In this document: positions 21,691 to 33,000 of the stretch, piece by piece
How positions within the stretch are numbered: the first letter of the stretch is position 1
Layout: each line of letters starts with the position of its first letter
Origin: Takakia lepidozioides
Lineage: Eukaryota; Streptophyta; Takakiopsida; Takakiales; Takakiaceae
DNA: 64,000 nucleotides
Assembly: GCA_030704615.1 (NCBI GenBank)
Contig: CM060734.1
Span: 16,988,001-17,052,000 of the forward strand
Direction: 5' to 3'
Position numbers and translations under genes: made by a program
Notes under the pieces: model-generated
Databases searched by the model: none
The model's input: only the letters and a program-made list of their open reading frames with translations
What the model was told of the DNA's origin: nothing

Positions 21691-24119
21691 ATCTGGAGCA
21701 GTAGTTGTGGTCCTGAAAGGTCCTTGGAGCTGGAAGCAGTTGTCAGAGCCATTTCAATCCATGTTTTATTCTTTCTGTTCTACTTGCATCTTACTCACTG
21801 AGCGCTTTTGTGGGTTGGGATTCATCTCCTTTTTTCAGGTACACGAAAATATGTGCTTATGGAAGGAAATCACCTGAGCGGAATTCCCGACTATCTTGAC
21901 ATGTGGTCGGACCCTGCAAACGATCCAACCATGTATACTGCAGGGATATTGAAGGACTGGAGTCCTTCTCACTTCAGAGACTGTGGGTGGTACCTTGACT
22001 GCCCCTGAGCACACGACCTTTCAAGAACAGCATATGAAATACTTGAACAATAACGCTGAGATGCTGGCGCCTTTGACTGACGAAGAGTATCAACGAAACA
22101 TAGCAACCTTGGCTGCCAAGGAGCCTGATGCTCAGGGAACGCAGCAGAAGGGAAAGAAGGCGGGCCGCAAACCAAAAGACAAGGCTGTTGATGTCATAGC
22201 CATCTCACCAGCAAAGCCAAAGGACAAAGACAAGTCCAAAGAGACGGAAAAGGACAAGGGGAAGGAGAATGAAAAGGAGATGGAGAGTGGGCAGGACTTT
22301 AGTGCTGGAAGATATACCCGCACTCTTCAGTGCGTGTTCGATGCCAAGCCACACCCTTCCCGTTCTGATTCAGCAGAGAGATGAAAATTTCTCCGATCTG
22401 GTGAGAATTCCAGTTCTTTCCTTTCTCTTGAAAGTTTCGTTGGCAGTATTTCAGTCTCGTTCTTTGAAAACATTCTTGCCATCGTTCTTATAAAAAACAT
22501 GTCTGTTGCAGGTGAGCACAGGTCCCACCTTCGTGTGCGGTGTGCAGAAAACTTATGCGGCCGACATTGTCATTCTCGACATCCCGGATGGCCAGGCTGT
22601 GCCAGAAGTTCTTCCAAGGGCAAGACGCCAGGCTGGAACAAATTCGAGGACAACTACTGGAGTTGGGTGTTCGGGTTCTGTAACAATTTCCTCTCTGATG
22701 CAGGGACACTTCTGCTTTTTCAGTCATGTGACAATGATAGTCGTCGGGCATTGGCATCATACCTCAAGTCTTCAGGGTTTGAAGTTTTGCGCACATGGAA
22801 TTGTGTGAACAGCCTCTACCTTGTGAAAGGGGGTTTCCCTGGTCAGCTGGTATGCCGTCTCCCTTCTGCTTGTGCTTTGATCATGAGTTTCAATTTTCTC
22901 TGCAGCTCCACTCTAGTAGAATGTTTTATGATCGACACCGATCATCAACGATTCATGATTTTTTTGTGTCAGAGTTCTGAATAGCCGATGTACACACTTC
23001 CACTTTAGATTGTGTTTACCACACTAACCTGCTATCTTTGGCAGACGAGGATGTTCGAGGCGATCTGCCTGCGGAGGATTCGCACATCAAAGACACCATC
23101 CTCCATCCGCAGCTTTGAGATTTCTGACCAGGGTTGTTTCGTCAACCCCCCCTATGAGCCCCATGTCGATGACATTTTGTACAACTTCATGCAGTCCAGT
23201 CAGACTCTGAAGAGACCAGATGGCACTCCCTGGAGAGGTGCAAAGGAAAAGTCACCAGCATTCATGCAAATACTGCTGGAGTCATGCAGCCACCGCTCTG
23301 CACGGGTGGTCGATCTTTCTGTGTCCACAGGTTCGTTTTTTCCCTTCCGAATTGGTTTCCTTTCAACAGTTTCATCTGCTTAAATCCCCCCCTCCAAACT
23401 GTTCATGTTCTCCTGTCTGGTGCAGGAGCAACTTACCACGCATGCAAGGCAGGCGGAAGAAGCCTTTTTGGCATGGAGGGTGATTCTGACCTCTACAACA
23501 CAGTGCTCCTCCCCCTTTTGTCTGGCTCCACTTCAGGCACACAGACTGATCGGATTCAAATTCGAAATGATGACGATCCCGAAGATAAGCAGGTCGACAA
23601 CGACTTTTCATGTGAGTAAGTGCTAAACCCTCTTTGGGAGTCATACTCAATTTCTCGATAACATCAAAGTTACAGTAATAACTTTTTCAGGCTGTCTTTC
23701 AGGAAAGCCAGCGGTGGATCTTCAGGAGATACAGTCATTTCTGGCGAGTCTGTTTTCGACAGCCCCCTTTCCAATTTTCTGCTCCCTGTTTATGCCGAAG
23801 CAATGGCACTTCACGCGGCCGAGTCCCTATCCCCTGACTTTTTAGTGGCCAGCCGTAGGTGTATCCAGCGTGGATCCGGTGTTCTAAAATACTTAGACTT
23901 AGATGCAGAGGAAGAGGGGATACATTGTACTGACTCTGAGTCAGACTGAACTGTATTCTTTTAATATTCATTTTCATATTATCTGGAAAACGTTGAATCC
24001 CCTTCCTCTACCGTAGTTGTTCCTTTAGAACAAATAATAATCACAGAATCAACTTTCGTTTAATTGCTATATGTATGAATCCATCTCACAAACCTTCCTG
24101 ACTCTTCTCATATCCATTG

Positions 24120-24430
24120 TGCATTCATCTACACTGTATTCATGCGTGCTCCATTCATGAAAGCTTCCTTTGTACAACATCCATTGTACATTCATCCTCT
24201 GTACTCTTTAATCCACCCCACAAACCTTCCACACTCATTTCATATACTTTGTGCATTCGTCAAAAGATTTGGTCATGCATCTTCCTGTCATGAATTTTTG
24301 TCATTGCTCAACATCCATTATACATTCATCCATTTTACTCTTATCCATCCGTCATTCATCCATCTACATACATTTTTCACACTCATCCATCTGTTTATCA
24401 TCCAACTGTACATTCATCCCCTTTATTCAA
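24120..24430. repeat. Degenerate CATTCATC-type tandem repeat
   Basis: Repeated words of the type CATCCATTGTACATTCATCC over about 300 bases past the 3' end of A's methyltransferase gene, inside A's right end. No coding signal. Confidence 0.7.
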
Positions 24431-24536
24431 TGCCTTTATTATGTCGTCCAGCTTGTTTCCGCGGTAAAGGGTGCCAATCCGCGGGAATACACTCCACTTC
24501 TTTCTGGGTGCGTGGTGACTCGGCCTTCACGTGTGA

Positions 24537-24585
24537 TGACGTGGACTGAGCCCCGTGACGTGGCATTTGCGCAAGGTGACGTGGC
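24537..24585. repeat. Right subterminal TGACGTGG repeats of A
   Basis: TGACGTGG at 24537, TGACGTGGC at 24556 and 24577, mirroring those at the left end though not in inverted orientation. Confidence 0.6.
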
Positions 24586-24589
24586 GTGA

Positions 24590-24641
24590 GCGCAGTTGCG
24601 CTCACGCGCTCACGTGACCAGGCTCACGCCGAGGCATCCAT
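24590..24641 (-). repeat. Right terminal inverted repeat of A
   Basis: On the minus strand ATGGATGCCTC, then GGCGTGAGC, CACGTGAG and CGCTCACGCC follow, matching the left end with small gaps. GGCTCACGCC (24621-24630) also ends element C at 41625. Confidence 0.8.
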
Positions 24642-24651
24642 GGGGTTGAAG
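24642..24651. repeat. Target-site duplication of A, right copy
   Basis: GGGGTTGAAG, identical to 13418-13427. Confidence 0.85.
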
Positions 24652-25279
24652 AGTGCCTTCTTTGCCGAGCCAGTTCTCGTGCCTCTCGTGACAACGGTGG
24701 GCACATGGGAGGCAGCCTGCGTTTGGGGGGGTGGGCTGGTTGCAAAGTCTCCATCGGAGTCCTCTTCCTCACCCTCTTCCTGAACCGGCTGTTTCTGCTT
24801 CTTCGTTTTGGCGGGTGTCACAACAGCTGCTCCTTGCTGGCGAGTCCTCTTCTTCGACCCCTTCTGTTGGGCCTGCACAGCTGCATCCACCGTCTTTTGT
24901 GCCATCTCAGCTGCCTTTCTGGATTCTTCCAGAGCAGCAGATTCCTTTGCCGACTTTGGCCCAGCAGGGACACGTCTTTCCTTTCTCTTCTCTTATGCCA
25001 AGGCGTGCAGATCTTTCTCAGACTCGTCAACAATACCGCCAGACATGTCCAGGTACCACGGGCATCCAACGAGATGCGCGGGATGCCATTGTTTCTGCAT
25101 CTCGGGTGTGTAGACACAGCTTGGGCCCGCCACGGTCCAAGCCATGAAGAACGGGGGCTCTTGAGCCAGGGCCCCTGTCTGAAGGAGCACGTATTTCATA
25201 TACCTGCAAGGCAGTCAGCATGCGTGAGCAAAAGTTGAGACCAACCTACTCGCAGAGTGCCACCGAAAACATAAAATGC

Positions 25280-25299
25280 GAATGCGGTGCCGCATTTCC
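25280..25299. repeat. Single B palindrome in an intron
   Basis: AATGCGG-TG-CCGCATT, in the intron equivalent to the one holding A's main cluster. Confidence 0.85.
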
Positions 25300-26467
25300 G
25301 AGACAAACCTCGTAACCAGGCTTCGCATACAAGGGCAGCTGTGCTTCACCTGTAAACAATTCGCATTGCAGTTTTCCCCGCTCCCTCCTGATGTGTAAAC
25401 TCCACGCTCCTTCTTGCTGTCTGTAGCTCTCTGGCGAAAAGGTTGTCCTTGTACGCACATCTGAAACGTGTCACGTAGTCTTCCAATGTCTGTGTTCCAT
25501 CCCATTTGACGTACAAGCCGAATGAATTTGTGTGCATTACGACTTGCTCCTTCGCATTCGACATTACCTGCGATTCCCAAATGCATTGTCACGTAGCAGT
25601 TCAGGGAATTCATTTCAGAAAAGCAAATCTGGGGAAGTACCTTGAATTACCTGGAACCACCAAGTCATACGGTTGAGCCACACATCCACTGCAGGGTCGG
25701 AAACTTCGAGTGGAAAAGACCACATTGTCCTTATGCTCTCGGATGCATTCCAGATCGACAGCCACCGTGTCTGCCATTTCCGATCCAATGTCAGGAGCTG
25801 GAAGAGAGTGGCTATTGCTAGGAAGGAACTTCAGTGCATTGAAACCTCACCTTCTCTTTCGCCTCCACACATGCCGTTGAGAGGTGATGCAGTTTCTCCA
25901 ATTGCATGGTCGGCTGCATGGCCCGAGAATAGTGTTTTGCAATCTCGGGGATGAAGTCCTTTCCAAGTGCCGGATCTGCAATTGCCACCAGCTTCACAAG
26001 CTTTGACTTGTATTTGGTTATGGACTTGACACCGGCTTCCTTCAAGTGCTCAGTCAATGACTGCAACGTTTTGACCTGCCCCTCACTTTCCATGAAGAAG
26101 CGTTTGGCATGGGCCAAATCCAGCTTGATGTTTGACTGCCAACAAAAACATGCATAAGCGTTACATTCGATTCATGTGGAAAGATTACTGGAAATTGGGG
26201 AAGGATGAGCAGAGGGAAATTGGAGGACGACTTACTTCGTATATCACCTCCACCATTCCATCCATAGTGAGACGATACCATGTCCGGTCTGTTTTTGCAA
26301 CGGCTTTCTGAATGAGCTCGGGCTCCAGCATTTCCGCAAACATCTGCGGATCAGTGAGACCAGTTTTCCTCACCCTGTACAGCATATGTGCCATGTGGGT
26401 ATGCACGTACGCATTCTCAGTGACCCTGCAAGGCACACTCTCCAGTTCAGTACACGGAAGAGTAACC

Positions 26468-26487
26468 GAAATGCGGCACCGCATTTC
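26468..26487. repeat. Single B palindrome in an intron
   Basis: GAAATGCGG-CA-CCGCATTTC, just past the splice donor at 26518-26513. Confidence 0.85.
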
Positions 26488-27774
26488 GAACGTGCTAGGG
26501 AGGGTATGAGTATCTTACGAGTTGAGGTCCGCCATGGCATTCTTGAGCAGGGAGGAGTCTGCCGCCTTCACCTTGAGGATGACACACTCCACCATGTAAT
26601 GCCAGCCAATGTGCTTGGCATGGTTCTGCTTGATGTACTCCCACCAGGCGAGAAGTCGGTGATTCCCGTCCCACACAAAGAACATTTTACCAGACATATG
26701 GCCGAAGTCTGGATCACCCTTCAACGTCGCCTCGAATTTGTCGTTGCGAGTGTGCCAGTGGGTATCCCACGTTGACAATTCATCGGCAGTGGGTCCACGA
26801 GTTTCGCCGTCCTCATTCTCAATGGAAACGTAAAACGCTGCCGATCCCAGACGGTACCCTTCTCGAAATGCGAACTTCAGCTTATCCACATCTCCAGGAA
26901 GGGCCTGCCTGACGATGGGAAGGGAGACCATGCGACAAAGTGGGATTCGAAGAGTCCGCTGGAATACCCTGCTCCCCAGAACTCTGCCAATGCTACTGTG
27001 TGTCTCCTCCAACATTTTATCCGCTGCACTTTTGAAATCCTCCGGAGACATGTCTGTAGGTGCCGGTAGTGGCTGAGCAGCTGGAGCATCCTCAACTAGA
27101 GCTGCACTCTGGGGCCTGTCTGCGGACAATTCTGCCATTGCAGAGGCCTCCTCCGGGCCTGCTTGCTCATCGGTGGTGAGGTCTTGCTGCGAACGTTGAG
27201 CGGCAGCACCCTCCTCCGGTACCAAATCGAGATCAACGGTCGATCCCATTGCCTTCGCTGCAGCAGAGTCGGCCCCAACATCTACAGGCGGGAAATCCTC
27301 CAGGAACTGAGCTTCAGCTCGTGGAAGCGGTTTTGCGGGAGATTGTTCGGCCGTCGCCCTGATTGCCTTCTGCTTCCTCATCCTTGCAGGTGAAGGTGTC
27401 TGCTGCAATTGAATCTGCCTTTTACCCTGCTGCTTCATTCGCGTTGGGGGGGGTGAATCGGCCTGAGCCGGTTCAGAAGCCAGTAGAGGGACGGGCTGCT
27501 TCTTCTTCGACTTTGCTGGAGAAGGGCCCGACCCCTGCTGGCGATTCTCCATGACCAAAGAACGCGAGTCGATCTCTGGGGCTTTGAACTTGCCCTTCGA
27601 AGCCGCGTCTTTGAATCGCACAGGGCTAGGCCCGGCAGGAATACCCGCGCTCGGGGATCGGGTGGGTGTACGTGCTGCAGCTAGCTCCTCGGACTCTTCC
27701 TGCGGCTCTTTGGATTCCTGCGATCCCTCCAGCACATCCACCTTTCCTATTAGGCATGCAAACATGTTCTGCAT

Positions 27775-30090
27775 TCAAGTCTCCTAGCATTCAGTCTAAG
27801 AATTACAGAAGCAAAATGGGGGGTTCGGTGCTCGATCAGCTGCGCGCAGCCCGATCGCATAGAGCTCTCACTGGTGGCTGGGTTGCCTGAGTGGCCTGCT
27901 GCTCGGAGATGGCAATCTCCTCCTGTAGATGCATCTGCTTCCTCCCCTTCGGCATTGGCCTACGTCCGAAGTATAATTTCCGGACCTTGCGACGAGGTCT
28001 CCTGTCTGGTGCACGAACTCCCCCCTCTCAGGTTCGAGCATAAGAAGAACGGAGAGAGGGAAAAGGGCAAAGAGTGCAGATGGAAAGGGCGCGAGAGGGG
28101 TGACTGAGGAGACACCACAAAAGTAGATGAAACGGCGGTGATGCACCACTTGGGTTCGAAAGGGTTGGACGAAAGTGTCTCCTCGTGGACTTTGCGTCAT
28201 TACGAAATTCGAATCGTTCAGGGTACGCCTGCCGTCCGAAAAACAAACATCATTATCCAACGGTCAGGCCGCGCCGCCTCATGCCCCTTCAGTCAGATAG
28301 AGTGCCGACATGTGCAGCAATTCCGTTGCTCCACGTGTTCACATTTCAAGGCATTTCCGTCCCAGCGTCTGATGAGTTGAAGTGAAAATGCGAATGCGGC
28401 GCCGCATTTCCGTTAAGTACCATCACGAAGCTACACATCCGTACTTGTTGGAAGAAAATGCGGCACCGCATTTCCGTTCCACCTTCACATACCTTAGTTG
28501 TTGAACGGAAATACGGTGCCGCATTTCCGTCCCACAGCTCCATGTATGAGATACAAAAGGGAAATGCGGCGCCGCATTTCCGTTCTGGAATGTCGAAAGG
28601 TGCGATTCGGACGGAAATGAGGCACAACATTTCAGTTCCCGTGGTTCATGATTTTCAATGTGAACGGAAATGCGGTACCGCATTTCCGTTCCCCCTTCAC
28701 ATACGTTAGTTGATGAACGGAAATGCCGTGCCACATTTCCGTTCGGGAAAGTATAGAGGTCTCACCTGGACAGAAATGCGGTGCCGCATTTCCGGTCTGG
28801 AAAGTTTGAAGGTCTCACATGGATGGAAATGCGGCACCACATTTCCGTACCACAGCTCCAGGCCCCATATACAAAACGGAAATGCGGCGCCGCATTTCCG
28901 TTCTAGAATGTCGGAAGGTGCGACTCGGACGGAAATGCGGTGCCGCATTTCTGTTCCCGTTGCGCACGATTTTCAGTCAGAACGGAAATGCGGTACCGCA
29001 TTTCCGTTCTGTAGAGTATTAACGTCTGACGCTGGCGGAAATGCTGTGCCGCATTTTCGTTCCACAGCTCCATGCCTCACATACAAAACGGAAATGCGGC
29101 GCCGCATTTCCGTTTTGGAATGTCGGAAGGTGCGACTCCGACGGAAATGCGGTACCGCATTTCAGTTCCGATGTTTCAGGATATTTCATCAGAACGGAAA
29201 TGCGGTGCCGCATTTCCGTTCTGGAATGTTGGGAGGTGCGACTCGGATGGAAATGCGCTGCCGCATTTCAGTTCCGATGGTTCACGATTTTCAGTCAGAA
29301 CGGAAATGCGGTACCGCATTTCCTTTCTGGATAGTATGAATGTCTCAAGCGGTCGGATCGCACTTGGCTCCATGCATCAGATACAAAATGGAAATGCGGC
29401 GCCGCATTTCCGTTCTGGAATGTCAGAAAGTGCGACTCCGACAGAAATGCGGTGCCGCATTTCTGTTCCCGTTGTTCATAATTCTCAATCAGAACGGAAA
29501 TGCGGTACCGCATTTCCGTTCCACCTTCACATACCGTGCTTGCTGGATGGAAATGCGTTACCGCATTTCCGTTCTGGAGAGTATAAAGGTTTCCCCCGGA
29601 CGGAAACTCGGTGCCGCATTTCCGTCGCTCTGGTGCATGACCAAGAAGCAATACGGAAATGCGGCGCCGTATTTCCGTCCACCAGCAATCGAAAGAATCA
29701 CTCGGGACGGGAAATCTGGAACCTCAATGGGTTGCATTGTTCGGAAACAACATTGCGGCCAGTCTTGATGAGCACAACTTGGTTGTCTGACCGTTTTAAC
29801 TAACAGTCCTGGCACTTGTCAGTGCGAATGTTCCTGTCTGCCCTGAGAATACTGCTGGATCCACCCTCAGGAGAAACTGTCAGGAGATGTTATTTCGTCG
29901 CCGAATCGGCCATCATTGTCATACTTACTGGCTATGGAATCAAACCTCCCACCTTCATGCATGTAGCTTGAAACAATACTTTCCACTTCAATGTGTGACT
30001 TCCAATCGTCGATGGACTCCGCATGGTGCCTATGAGCCTTGGTCTGTCGCTATACTGAACCTCGCACTTGCCAATTCCGTGCGGTGTTCG
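27775..30090. promoter_or_regulatory. Divergent region of B, mostly palindrome array
   Basis: Lies between the ParB-methyltransferase gene and the transposase gene of B. 28390-29677 is the 53-bp palindrome array; the rest (27775-28390 and 29680-30090) shows no confident gene. In A and C the palindromes lie in intron 1 of the ParB gene, so the missing first exon of B may lie between 29.7 and 30.1 kb. That is an inference. Confidence 0.35.
28390..29677. repeat. Main palindrome array of B, exact 53-bp period
   Basis: Twenty-four units with arms GGAAATGCGG / CCGCATTTCC around a two-base centre. Centres fall at 28464.5, 28517.5, 28570.5 and on in steps of exactly 53 to 29312.5, then 29400.5 (a step of 88), then 53 again to 29665.5. 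One more unit lies at 28400.5. The 31-base spacers fall into about five types that recur in a set order, so this is a higher-order repeat. The centre is always a pyrimidine-purine pair (CG, TG, CA or TA). Confidence 0.95.
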
Positions 30091-33000
30091 ATGGCTCCGA
30101 ATTCCTACGCTATAGTTTGCTGTCCTCCGCAACTTGGGAGAGCCTGGATCCCAAACGAGGGAGGACTTTGCAGAGTGACTGAAACTTACCTTTGTTCCAA
30201 ATTCAAGCTCAAACCGGGCACAGTTTATTTGGAAGAAGAAAGGAAGGATGTTCCTGGACAGGTTGACGAGACCATTGTCGTGCTAGGTAACGACGGAGGT
30301 TGCGGAATCGAATGGCACGTTCCCCCATCAGACACCATCCTGTACCGAGCTGTGGGAATGCCCATTCCCTTTCCGAATCAGTCGCTGCCCACACCATCCA
30401 CAAAGGAGTCCGGAAACCAAGAGGCAGCCACTGCCAACAGAGAGGTATGCAACGATAATCATTCCCGACCTGGACCGTCAAGACCCTCCATAGCTTCTCG
30501 TGTGGACGTATTCGACATTTCCGACGAGGAAGATGATTGCATTGAGGTACCCATGTCCTCCACACGGTCGTTCAAATCCGGCATGGACGTCTCTGTCGGT
30601 GCTACGCATGTGCCCTCGAGCATAACTCCAACCCGGTCCATTGTGCAGCTCCTACGACAACATCACCTCGATGGTTCTCGCTCCGAGCTGGCTGCTCTCG
30701 ACTATGCCAAATTTCCAGTCAGAAAGGTAACGTTTCTGCCTCCCGAAGTTGATGGCAATGTCATCTTCGAGTTTCCACCTATTTCTTCGTCAAACAAAGC
30801 CTCCGGGATGTTAACAGACATGGATCGAAAGCATGACGGACACCCCTGGTGTGTGACGAAGACCAGTAGCACGAAAATTGCTGATGGTGTTCGTGTACGA
30901 TATGTCCTCTGTGCGGGGAAGCTGAGGTGCCTCAATCCCACCTGCTTCCACTTTCTCTCCAAAGGAGGGCGGAGAAACGAAACGGATTGGACTGGCACAA
31001 CGCATCATCCATTCATTGTCTCCAGTCAAGCTCCTGCGGGTTCTTTCAAGTGTGCACATTGCAAAGAACCACCGACGTGCATGTCCATGTGCAGAGCCAA
31101 GCAATATTACGTTATCCATTTGCTCCCGGACTTGACTAGAGCTTGCATACACGTTGGGGTCCACTGCCACCCCTTGGCGAGAGGCAACATGCGTGAGGCT
31201 GTGCAGGAAGCACACGACATCATAAAAGAGGAGGTGAAATTGAGCCCCGGAGCCAGACCAAAGCAGATTCAGCTGAAGGCAGCCCACAAGATTGCTCTTG
31301 GCAAAATCATGTCTGAAGATGGTTCCGACTGAGAGCCCTTGACCGAAGACGAGATGCGTGACCTCTTGGAGTCCGTCTCGCACGTTTGTAGTCCGAATGT
31401 GCGGAATCACATCGTATCTTGCAAGCAGGAGTTCGGCAGGGGGTCGGACATGTACTCAATCCTGGAGGTGAAACGAATGACTGGATATGACTACATCCAA
31501 GGTAGCAAGTTTCCAGGGCAAGGCAGCGAATCCGATCGTTGTTACATTTTCAAAATGTCGACGTGTGGGCCTGGGAGTGGAGTCGACTTGGTCACTCGCA
31601 TGACAACTGGAAACTTGTCGAATGCTTGGGTGATGTTTGATCACATCAAGCGAATTACAAACCATCAGTGGGTGACTATGGGTGCGCATGTTTATGACTA
31701 TCACTCCAAGAGGCTCATGACAATTGCAATCTGCGAGATGAAAGGGGAGGACACACAGTCCGAGATGCATCTGTGGGAGGGCATAAACGAGCAGATGGCA
31801 AGGGCGGGATTGCCAGAGCCCAATTTCAGGGGATTCATGGCAGACAACGCTCAGACCAACTGGGCAGCGGTGCGGCGTGTGTACGGTGAGGACCCCAATG
31901 TTCCAATGGAGGGGAAAGAGAGATCCTGTGGATTCCATTGGATGCAGAGTCTATCCCACTACACTACCAAATTTGTTGCTAGCTCATTCCAGGCTGAACA
32001 CCGTGTCCTTTGTACGGCGTGGAAGGATGCACCCACATTTGATGACGCGGAGGTTAAGTTTGCTATCATCGAGGCTTGGTGGAACACGTCAGGTGCAGTG
32101 GAGACAACCAATCTGGGAGCATTGCACAGCTGGTTGGGGTGGTGGCATTTTCGGTATCGACAGTTCGGACAGTACATGCGGGAGGTAGGCTGCTGTCAAT
32201 TTCGTTCATTTGTCTTTCTGTTACGGACATTTCGATTGGTCCCTCACCATTGTTTGTGTCCTTCTAGGAGCGGTGCTTGGATTCCGACACGGACATGCCG
32301 AACACGAATATGGCAGAATCGGTCCACTCCTCCTGGCGAGCGTCTTCTGCCGCACATCTGGTGGACGTAGTGACGGCCACAACGGAGGACATCGACAGAG
32401 CAATCATGCAGCAAGCCACGTACTACAAGTTCCTGAGCGGCAAACAATGGGGCTTTGGGCCGGACAGGGAGGAATTGTTGGTACGAACAGCTTCGAGGTC
32501 CAAGAATCCAGTGAAATGGGCGACAGCATTGCGAGAGAAGATCAAAGGGACGCCTCTGCACCGCAGAGGTGAACACCTAGAGGGGGACGTCCGGACTCGC
32601 CCTGTCAGGCGGAGGATTGAAGAGGAACCCGGGTGCGAAGAGGATTCCTGGAGATCCGACAGGAACATTCGGACAGCACCTCGAGGTCCCGTCATGTTGC
32701 CGCACAATGTGTCTTCCAGCAGTGGAAGCCCAAGAAATTCCAGATCGCCGTCGCCTTCAACCGGGGATTCGTGCAAAAAATTCCCACCGCTCTCTTGCCC
32801 CAGATTCCGCCCGCTGTTATGCAGTATGGCCAAGCCATTGTGGAGACGACTGTGTCTGCCTCACAGTGGAGAATTGCTCGCACAAAGCCGTCGTTTCGAG
32901 GAAGGTGTTCCGCAATTCGTGTGGATACACGGCAACGTTGTTTAGAGATGATAAGGAGGAATCCAGATGGGGCTGTCCCTGCTCCTACTTTTACAGGAAG

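Larger units (their letters stand above)
18408..23949 (+). pseudogene. Element A ParB-methyltransferase gene (broken)
   Basis: Exon 1 (18408-18704) is a charged tail starting MTRRRLLENTG. Exon 2 (19148-19776) holds the ParB-like region: IPLCRMISMPVVRPP, then HGYRLGAQVFYVS, then YVWDGNHRLLAW near 19620-19660. Exon 3 is 19871-20063. Later parts carry ADIVILDIPDG near 22560, a strand GTLLLFQSCDNDS, and SPAFMQILLESC with DLSVSTG and GATYHACKAGGRSLFGME (23260-23480, across an intron). The last exon ends ESD at 23947-23949. Motif order fits beta-class amino-methyltransferases. The SAM motif is DLSVSTG, weaker than B's DLICGTG. Frameshifts lie near 20205, 20440, 20785 and 21985, so this copy is dead. 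Introns house A's palindromes. Confidence 0.78.
13428..24641. mobile_element. Element A: Mutator-like element with ParB-methyltransferase gene
   Basis: 11.2 kb, flanked by a 10-bp direct repeat and imperfect inverted repeats sharing GGCGTGAGC and CACGTGAG words. It holds a minus-strand transposase (14043-17556) and a plus-strand ParB-methyltransferase gene (18408-23949), divergently arranged. The insertion splits B's methyltransferase gene so that Phe-Asn-Pro, encoded by the duplicated target, appears on both sides in the same frame. Both genes of A are broken by frameshifts or stops. Confidence 0.9.
24642..27774 (-). pseudogene. Element B ParB-methyltransferase gene, 5' half (ParB part)
   Basis: The first recognised exon (27774-26519) is a long Pro/Ala/Gln-rich tail followed by the ParB-like region: IPLCRMVSLPIVRQ, then REGYRLGSAAFYVS, then FFVWDGNHRLLAW near 26640-26690. 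Further exons, inferred from GT-AG sites, are 26425-26236, 26135-25851, 25797-25651, 25567-25350 and 25203 onward. They match element A exon by exon, for example YMKYVLLQ with RKYVLMEG and PWYLD with GWYLD. An in-frame TAA lies at 24993. The gene is interrupted at 24642 by element A and continues at 13427. An acceptor-like TGCAG precedes the Met codon region at 27769, so a further upstream exon, as in A and C, is likely but not identified. Confidence 0.8.

Noticed and set aside
24142-24549. Plus-strand protein rich in His/Ile/Pro
   Set aside because: It translates the CATTCATC-type tandem repeat and has no start context or family motif.
28390-29677. CRISPR-like array (regular repeats with spacers)
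   Set aside because: Spacers are not unique but fall into about five recurring types, repeats are 22-base palindromes, no cas genes are near, and the context is eukaryotic transposon DNA.
28423-29803. Long open frames translating to repeated RKCGTAFPF or GNAVPHF units
   Set aside because: These come from the palindrome array, which is open in several frames because the period and arms happen to avoid stops. The same peptides appear on both strands.
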